Positions 56,335-64,000 of a stretch of DNA of 64,000 nt are shown in pieces. How positions within the stretch are numbered: the first letter of the stretch is position 1; each line of letters starts with the position of its first letter. Under the pieces are notes generated by a model, which was given only the letters and a program-made list of their open reading frames with translations, was not told where the DNA came from and made no database searches. A program made the position numbers and the translations under genes. The stretch is from Proteromonas lacertae (lineage: Eukaryota; Sar; Bigyra; Opalinata; Proteromonadidae): the NCBI GenBank assembly GCA_002245135.1, contig NGBS01000594.1:62001-126000 (forward strand), read 5' to 3'.

Positions 56335-59177
56335 ATGTTTTCCTTAAGTTCATTTATGGATAAAATAATGTCAACACCATTATTATCTGATGATCAAGTA
56401 TTTCGGATATTTTTACTTTTATAGGTAAGAGAGAGAGTAGAAAAGAGTATTAATGAAGTTGCTGTTATACTACAACATCAAGATGATATAAAAGTGATGA
56501 AAGTGATATATATTACTAATGTAAAAGAAAAGACTATTATAAATTTCTGTGAAATAAACTACTTGTTGTCACAAAGGTTTTTATCCTTTATTTTACCTTC
56601 AAAAATACTTCAATTCAAAAGTTATAATGACTATATGATATTAGAAAGAGAATATTACTCAAGAGATTTGGAACAGCTAATCCATAATAAATCCTTTTCA
56701 AGAGATGATATATGTAGTAAAATATGTAATTTATGTGAAGTTTTAATGATATTAAGTGAATATAATGTACTAGTTAGTAATTTGAAGAGTAGTAATGTGA
56801 TATATGAAAAAGATGATGAAATAAAGTTATGTGATTTATGTTTGAATGAAATAAGAAAAGAAGAAGATATGAGATTGTATGATATATGCTTCAAAAGCCC
56901 TGAAGAGTTGAATGGATTAGAATGTAATAAGAGAAGTGTGATTTGGTCAATTGGATGTATTTTATACGAAATAATTTGTAAGAAATTACCATTTAATGAG
57001 AATGATAATATCAATAAAGCAATAAGTGATATTGTGAGATGTAAATACAATATAGATGTAGAATGTGTTATTTTTTTAAAATATTGAAACTGATAAATCC
57101 AACAAAAATCCAGTTTTGTATATTTTTTTGATTTTTTTTTTTAATTTTCATAGACGACATATCTGAATTTAATATTCCAACCCAATATCAACCATTATTC
57201 TCATGCTATTTGTCATATTTGTCGAATCTACAAGAATTAGATTTATCAAGATGTAATTGTAATAGTTGTTTCGTTGAGTCATTTGTTAAATTAATACCAT
57301 TGATGAAACTGAAACATGTAAAACTCAATAGTATTATTATTTTATTTCATTATGCTTTTTATGAAATAGATAATCCAATTGGTCCAAAAGGATTCAAATT
57401 GTTGCTTCCACATTTACATTTATTAATCAACAATAGAAATGGATTGGATTTTATAGGAATGGGTTTAAATGATAAATCAATGGTGTTATTATCAGAAGAA
57501 TTATACAAATATCCAAATCTTGAGAATATAGATATTAGAGGTAATTACATCCATTTAAATGGATTAAAAGCCTTATTTTCCAAATTCCCTGCTTCAAATA
57601 TACAGTTTGATATTGCTGGATGTAAAGAATTACTGATTGATAGAGATATTACAGAATTAGTTTATTCTATCAAGAATGATTATAACGAATTAAGTTTAGA
57701 TGCTTTGGGAATTGATGATGAGTTTTTCAAATTATTCATTACTTTAAGATCAAAAGAATTTTGTGAAATAAAAAGACTTACTGTAAGAAGTATAATTTGG
57801 AATTTTTATATAATTTAGATAATAAACTAACACACAAAAGTGTTGAAATACTGATTAATAATCTATCTTCATTTTCTAGTCTTAAATATCTTCAATTATA
57901 TGAAAATGAAATAGGAGATGAAGGAATGAGAATCTTATCTCCACATATTCATTTATTAAAAGATTATGATATGATAAACTGTTCAAGTATAATAATAATA
58001 ATTATTATTATTAATATGAAATAGAAATGGGATTATCTTCAAAAGGAATAAAATACTTAGTTGATGGTTTAAAGACAATTCATGAAATTATTTTCCTACT
58101 TGATGTTAGTAATAATAAAATAGATACAGAAGGAATTGGATATTTAATGGATTATATGAAAGGAAATGATTGTATTAAAACTTTATACATTCATGGTATA
58201 TTATTGATTAGTATTTATGTTAAATAGATAATCCAATTGGTAATATTGGATTTAAATTGTTATTTAGTTATTTAAATAAGTTGGTTGATTATTTTCATAG
58301 TATGGATTTATGCAACATCTCAATTGATGATGAAAGTGTATTGTTATTAGCAAATAAAATAGATAAAAATATAAGATGTTATACAATGCATCTAAAAGGA
58401 AATAATATCAGTTTTAATGGACTAAAATCAATTTGTTCAAAATCATTAGAAAAGAATGATTATCCATTTATAGAAATGAATAATCCATCATGGACAAATG
58501 AAGAGTTGGAATATTATTTAGATTATTGTATTAAAAAAGGAAAAAAAGAGTGTCAATTTTCTAGTATTTTATTTATAGATATATAAATTTCAATAGATAT
58601 GAATCTGAATGATTCTCATATTTCATTGATTAAACAAATTAATTTTTATAAACTTGATTTGTTCAATAATAGAATTACCTATAAAGGGCTAAAAGAATTA
58701 ACTGATTCTTTACCAAAAGGTTTTGGTCTTGTTTATATTTCAATATTTAATAATCCAATTGGAGATGAAGGAGTAGAGATAATATGTAAATGTATGAATG
58801 TATTTATTGAAAAATTTTCATCATCACTGAATCTATCAAGTATATTATGAATATGATCTAATTTTATTATACAAATAGATATTGGAATGAGTGAAAAAGG
58901 ATTGGAAATGTTGATAGAAAGATTAAAAGATAATCCATTAAACAAAATAAATCTATCAGGAAATGAATTAAATGAAAGAGAATTGAGATTGATGGAAGAA
59001 AATGAAAATTTATTCTATTTTTTAATAGAATTATCAATCACATTGAAAGAGAATATAGATAAATCAGAATTGAAATCATTTTTAAACACATTTTCATCAA
59101 TTGGAAAAATAAAATTGGATGGATTATCAGAAGAAGGAAAGCAAGAATTGTCAAAAGAATTCTATAATATAGAATAA
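56335..59177 (+). CDS. Pseudokinase-leucine-rich-repeat protein, copy 3 (internal deletion)
   Basis: Nine exons (56335-56397, 56425-57064, 57154-57330, 57370-57789, 57819-57986, 58025-58195, 58228-58563, 58597-58839, 58879-59177) give 838 aa. The pseudokinase has VSNLKSSNVIYE for the catalytic loop and LCDL for DFG, then SPEEL and VIWSIGCILYEI, as in copy 2. Compared with copy 2, about 500 bp covering the C-lobe end and the Cys-rich insert are gone. The leftover contains stops in frame, but an 89-nt intron with a GTGTTA donor restores the frame to the LRR exons. LRR exons 57790-58227 are close to identical to copy 2 at places, introns included. Confidence 0.8.
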
Positions 59178-59310
59178 TTTATACCATTTTATTATTGCTT
59201 TTGTAAATGAAGTTTTACATTTCTAATCATATTTTATTATATATATATAACGACTATTTTTTAATTTGAAAACTCAAGTCAAGCCATTATTTTCATTTTT
59301 GTTTTATTGA

Positions 59311-61900
59311 ATGATACGAATAGGCAATTGCATCAGAAGGTGTGTCATCAATTCGATGGTGCGAAAGTATATTGCTTGAATGTTATTTTGAATAGCAATT
59401 TCTCAGTAGTGAGAAATAATTCGTTTAGGTCGTTCAATCGAAGTTTTTCAATTCAAGGTATAATTAAAATAATTATAGTATTCGTTTTAATAGTATCTAT
59501 TCGTGATAAAAGTGTAAATTTGGAGATGAAGAGCAAAGTGTCAGATTTATTGAATGAAATGAAAAAGAGTGAAGATAATGTATCATTTTATGGAATATGG
59601 AGTATAAAAATAAGTATTATATTATGAATAGAGGAGAGAAATCTCGTAGAAGGTAAATTATTGAAGGATGTTTTAAAATCATACTTCTACATATATCGTA
59701 TATTTATATTTAGTAATTTAATTAATAGAAATGTGTAGTAATGTATATGAATTAAGTCGATTGGATTTATTCTTCGATAATATAAACAATGAAGATTTAG
59801 ATAGATGGGAACCATTAATTAAACGTATATATAATAATAATAATTTATTTAATACAATGAATAGAAATGATATACAATCATATGAAGCCATCTTATGATA
59901 GTTTTATAAAAACTAAAAAAGCAACAGTATTGTTACAAGAAATACTCAATAATAAAGAAATATCAAATATAAAAGAGTTGGATATGTTGTTACCCAAAAT
60001 AGATAAAGAAAAAGAGAAAGAGAAAGAAATAGAAGGAGGAGTAGAAGAGAATGAAATTAAAGATATTACTGTAACTAATTTTTATAGATATTTAGACAAT
60101 ATTTATACTGATGAGATAGGTATGAGTGGTTTAAATAACTTGAATAAATTGTACAACATAGAAAATTATAATAAAATCAGGGAATATTTTGATGAAAATA
60201 GTTTTGAATTGTTGTTGAGATTATTGAAGAAAGGTTTTAATGACAATACAATAAAAGAAATTGTAAAGAATAAAATGAAAAAAGAAAAAGTCTTACAGTT
60301 AGTAGAGAGTGATTTGGATATAAAAATAATGGAGTTAATAATTAAAGAGAATTTACCATTTGAAATAGTGGAGGAATTAATAAAGAAATCAGATTTTAGT
60401 TTATTGTTGTTGAAAGAATGTATAAAGTACAATGTGAAATTGAATGAATTATTAAATGAAGTGAAAAATAATAAAAACGTAATTGAAATATATGAGAAAA
60501 TGACAAACCAAAAGTTTGAATCTTACAAAGTGTTAGATGATAAAGTAAAAATATTAAATAACAAAACAACTAAAAGTGAGAAAGTAGAAGATGGTAATAA
60601 TATTAAGAAAGTTGAAATAAAGAGTAAAGGTAGAAAAATCGATAAAAATGAATCAAAAAAAGAAAAATCCATCTTAGAAAGTGATATATATAAAATGAAA
60701 ATAAAAGAATACAATATAATTACTTCTAATCATAACAATATGTTATTAAGTAAAGAAGATTTTCCAGTTTTACCATCTGAAAGTGAAATAGTTAATGCTT
60801 ATAGACAATTAAAAGTAAAACCAGATATAATATACAGTGATTTAAAGAAAAGATTAGAAGATGGTGAAGAAATCATCAATAAGAAAGGAGGAGCAATGAC
60901 AATCGATGAAGAGAAATATTTAGAGATAATTAATGATAAAATCAACATGTTAAACTATATAACATCTACTGAAAGTGATTATAAAGAATTAAGAAAAGAA
61001 ATTGATTCAGATATAAACCTTTTAAAAAGTTATTTGAAGAAAAATAGCTTGAGTTTAATCAACAATGATGTGAAAAAGAAGATAAGTGAATATCTTCATT
61101 TGGTTGAAGGAAAAAAGGAAAAAGAAAGACATAATAATAATAATAATAATAATAATAAAGAAGGAGAAGAAGAAGGAGAAAATGATGATGATTCAATAAT
61201 GGATCCAGAACATTTGAGACAAAATAAAGAGATTTTATCTGGAAAACAATTATTCAATATGGATAGTAAAGAATTAAATGAACAATTGAAGTTTGGTGAA
61301 GGATTTGGAAATGATTTTGAAATATTAAAAAGTGATAAATATGATAAGAATTTGAATAATAAAAATGATATAATGAGTGAAGTAAATCCAGCAGTTTATT
61401 CAGCTGTATATATATATATATATATATTTAAATAGTTACAATTTCTTCCAAGAGAAAGTAAATATTCATTAGATATTGAACCAACAATAAATAAATCATA
61501 TTCAAATTTATTAAAAAGTGAAATATCTGCAATAGGAAGAAGAAAAACTTCTGTAGCTAAAGTAACACTAACACCTGGTGAAGGTATAATAACAGTTAAT
61601 AATATGTCGTTAATTGATTATTTTAAAAGAGAATATTATAGAGATGAAATATGTTTACCATTTTATATCACTTATACTACTGGTATGTTTAATGTAAAAT
61701 GTAATGTGAAGGGTGGTGGATTAACTGGTCAATGTGATGCGATAAAATTAGGGATTAGCCGTTGTTTACAAGAGTTAGAAAGTGATTTAACTCCTCAATT
61801 GAAAATGTGTAAATTATTAACAAGAGATCCTCGAATGGTAGAGAGAAAGAAATATGGCCATAAGAAAGCTAGAAAATCATTCCAATGGAATAGAAGATAA
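59311..61900 (+). CDS. MRPS9: Mitochondrial small-subunit ribosomal protein uS9m, with long N-terminal extension
   Basis: Seven exons (59311-59366, 59396-59457, 59494-59601, 59632-59697, 59729-59824, 59865-61405, 61436-61900) encode 797 aa. The first 40 residues are rich in Arg and Ser without acids (MIRIGNCIRRCVINSMVR), a mitochondrial presequence. The uS9 fold is at about residues 675-797: AIGRRKTSVAKV, FNVKCNVKGGGLTGQCDAIKLGISR, and the C-terminal RKKYGHKKARKSFQWNRR that reaches the decoding P site. The intervening 600 residues are Lys/Glu/Asn-rich helices, about twice the size of human MRPS9 in total. This indicates a translating mitochondrion. The S9 call is certain. Confidence 0.92.
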
Positions 61901-62005
61901 ATAATTAATAGAGTTTTGATAATAATATGTTATTATTTTATATATTTATATTTATATCATACTCTTCTATTCAACAACAATTAATTTCATTATTTTATTT
62001 AGCAT

Positions 62006-62340
62006 TTATTTCATAACAATTTTCTTAAAAGTAGTAGTTTGATTTTTTGAAGATAAATAATGAACTCCACCTGGTTTTATACCATGATATGCAAACACTT
62101 CTTCTTTTATGAAAGTTATATTAGATATTTTTGTATAATTGAAATGAATTAGATTAATTCCTAACTTCTTTATTGTTTCATTTGAATATTTCAATAACAT
62201 TCCTAAATAAACATCATCCATAAATAATATCTTCTTTACATAATTTGAAGCATTTACTATCTTTCTCACTGTATTTTGATGTATAAATACATGAGTAACT
62301 AATGGAAAATCAGGCCAAACATGTGTTTTAATATCTTTAC
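62006..62340 (-). pseudogene. GT31-like glycosyltransferase fragment, copy 3
   Basis: This minus-strand segment matches the C-terminal third of GT31-like copy 1 almost residue for residue (HVWPDFPLVTHVFIHQNTVR through GIKPGGVHYLSSK). The N-terminal two thirds, including the membrane anchor and the QSD site, are absent, and the sequence upstream (62341 on) is unrelated. After SSK the end differs by 12 codons. It is a truncated duplicate, inverted relative to copies 1 and 2. Confidence 0.85.
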
Positions 62341-62374
62341 GCAATAGTGGTAAAACTGATTGCAATAGTTGCAA

Positions 62375-63529
62375 TAATGGAATATAAAGAGATTAAAATC
62401 AGTATTTTAGTCAAAATATATAAAAACAATATATTTAACTTAACGAAAGTGAAAAATGATATAATTCAATTATTTGTGGATAATTCTAGAGAAATAAAAG
62501 AATTAAAGAATATATATCTGAATGTTATGTAATAACATTGTAATATAGCTTATGAAAAGATATTATAGACAAATGACTAACATGAAGAAAGTTAACTAAA
62601 CTAAATATTTATTTATTCATTATTATGTTATATTTTTAGTAAGAAATGTAAAAATAGTAGAATTCTTCAATTATGCTATTTTAATATATATCATACAATA
62701 ATATAGTTATTCTAATTATATCAAACTTCATCTCTTTTTAGATTAGTAGAAAACTAAACATCAAAAATTATTCAAATTCACTATAAAAAATAATTCGCAT
62801 TGAATTTTATTTTGCAAATAGGATTACAATACTTGGCTCAGATCTGGTTTGTCAATATTTGACTTTTATACCTTTTTCTTTTGTTTTTTTCATTATGTTA
62901 GAGATTAAATTAAGATAAGATTTTTTGTATATATAGTGATCTCATATTCTGCTTTATATATAGCTATAAAACAAAGAATTCTATTTTTTGATGTATTTTT
63001 GAATGAAGTGAAATATAAATACTAACTATATAAATTTAAAGTACAGTACATACTAAGTTAAATTATACCATAAAATAAAAGCTGCACTTGCAGTCTAAAA
63101 AAATATGAACAAATTTCTCAAGTCCTTAAATTTTTACTATTTTATATATATATTTCTAAACAACAAACAAAATTAAAGGTATGGTAATATTTTTATCGCT
63201 TAACCATCATATAACTTAGAATGGATTTTGAGAAGTGGTAAATAATTTTATTAAACTTATAATATTAATTGGTCTAAGCCAATACAATATATTGAATCTG
63301 TTATATATGCTGTGTATGTGTATTATAATAAATATGTTCAAATACTGAATAAGCATCTATATTACAACTATTTATATGTTATATCTACTTTACATAGTTT
63401 AATTTATACAAAATAACGAGTGAATAGATTGAACTATATGAGTAAATTGAAAAAAATAAATCGGTAAAATATATTCTTTACATTGTCAATGTAATAACAA
63501 ACGTAATTGAATTTATTTAATTGATTTTT
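62375..63529. other. Long gene-poor stretch
   Basis: About 1.15 kb of AT-rich sequence lies between the GT31 fragment and the last gene. I looked for ORFs on both strands, tRNA-like boxes and repeats and saw none that I can support. Confidence 0.4.
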
Positions 63530-63548
63530 TGATTAGTATTTTACTAAG

Positions 63549-63973
63549 ATAATGAAGATAGTGAAGAGGAAGATAATGAAGATAGTGAAGTGGAAGATAA
63601 TGAAGATAGTAAAGAGGAAGAGGATGAAGATAGTGAAGAGGAAGACGATGATGAAAATGCAAGTAATAACGAGTATAGATTAATGTCATATTTATACAAA
63701 TTCTTTATAAAGAATTATATTTCTAATGTCAATTCATCAATTCTATTAAAAGAATTATCTAGTATTCATCTTATAAGCTGCAGAACTTTCAAATCATTAA
63801 AGAGTAAAGTAATTAAAGATAATATTTTGCCAAATCCAGATAAGGATAATTATCTTAGCATTAAAGAAAGTCTAGTTTATTTATTGACAAATATAAAAGA
63901 AATTCCAATAATTAGTTCATCAATTGAAAAATGTAATAACTATATAAACATAAACAGAATAGACAAAATATAG
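63549..63973 (+). CDS. Acidic-repeat protein, last exon (5' end uncertain)
   Basis: The frame runs to a stop at 63973. An in-frame TAA at 63545 and no early ATG imply an upstream exon; the only nearby in-frame acceptor is an unusual AAG at 63546-63548. The acidic repeat (EDSEEED) is followed by about 100 residues of helical, Ile/Lys/Ser-rich sequence (YKFFIKNYISNVNSSILLKEL ... LSIKESLVYLLTNIKEIP). No family is recognised. Given the missing start, it could be a fragment. Confidence 0.45.
63552..63655 (+). repeat. 24-bp acidic coding repeat
   Basis: About four copies of GAAGATAGTGAAGAGGAAGATAAT, with drift toward the 3' end, encode repeats of EDSEEEDN at the start of the last gene. Confidence 0.65.
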
Positions 63974-64000
63974 TAATAAGCCTTGATGGAGTAGAAAATA

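Noticed and set aside
1-64000. Organism could be an anaerobic fungus or a microsporidian-like parasite because of low GC
   Set aside because: A mitochondrial ribosomal protein, many short introns and EGF-type and GT31-like genes argue against both; the exact lineage stays open.

Overview
The window is nuclear DNA of an AT-rich, unicellular-type eukaryote. The evidence is dense genes split by very short introns, mostly 23-60 nt, with GTATAT-like donors and TAG acceptors. Housekeeping genes are plainly eukaryotic: SNW1/Prp45, PRP4 kinase, prefoldin 4, an eIF4E-family protein, a Rok1/DDX52 helicase and lysosomal-type alpha-mannosidase. A mitochondrial ribosomal protein uS9m with a presequence-like N terminus argues for a mitochondrion that translates. 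The standard code fits every gene. Asn/Gln runs, an EGF-ended extracellular protein and GT31-like transferases suggest an amoebozoan-like protist, but I cannot name the species. Exon structures below were assembled by hand from splice signals and frame; every multi-exon total is a multiple of three.

Layout. 1-14.7 kb: end of an EGF-type protein, a C2H2 protein, alpha-mannosidase, a Ser/Pro-rich unknown, the helicase, a BTB-BACK protein with an Ig-like module, a helical-repeat protein and a secreted unknown. 14.8-20.7 kb: a pseudokinase-LRR gene, a PAP2 lipid phosphatase and a GT31-like transferase. 21.3-32.1 kb: two Crinkler/RHS-type NTPase genes, one complete and one broken at both ends, flanking a five-gene cassette (about 23.5-27.95 kb) of different base composition. 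The cassette ends in hairpins and a GC-rich island. 32.6-38.3 kb: a truncated PAP2 copy, a second pseudokinase-LRR gene and a second GT31-like gene. 38.4-51.7 kb: six members of a RanBP2-zinc-finger plus chromo-barrel/MBT-like family, interspersed with a glycosyltransferase, eIF4E, PRP4K and prefoldin genes. 51.8-54.4 kb: a PWWP-like/PHD duplicated reader and a coiled-coil protein. 54.5-64 kb: SNW1, a third pseudokinase-LRR gene, uS9m, a GT31 pseudogene and the end of an acidic-repeat gene.

The housekeeping genes are single-copy and intact. Around them lie expanding families made by segmental duplication: pseudokinase-LRR, PAP2, GT31, zinc-finger readers and RHS-type NTPases. The strongest candidates for something undescribed are the cassette nested between the two RHS-type genes, the pseudokinase-LRR family built from single-repeat exons, and the zinc-finger/chromo-barrel family with its conserved C-terminal tail.
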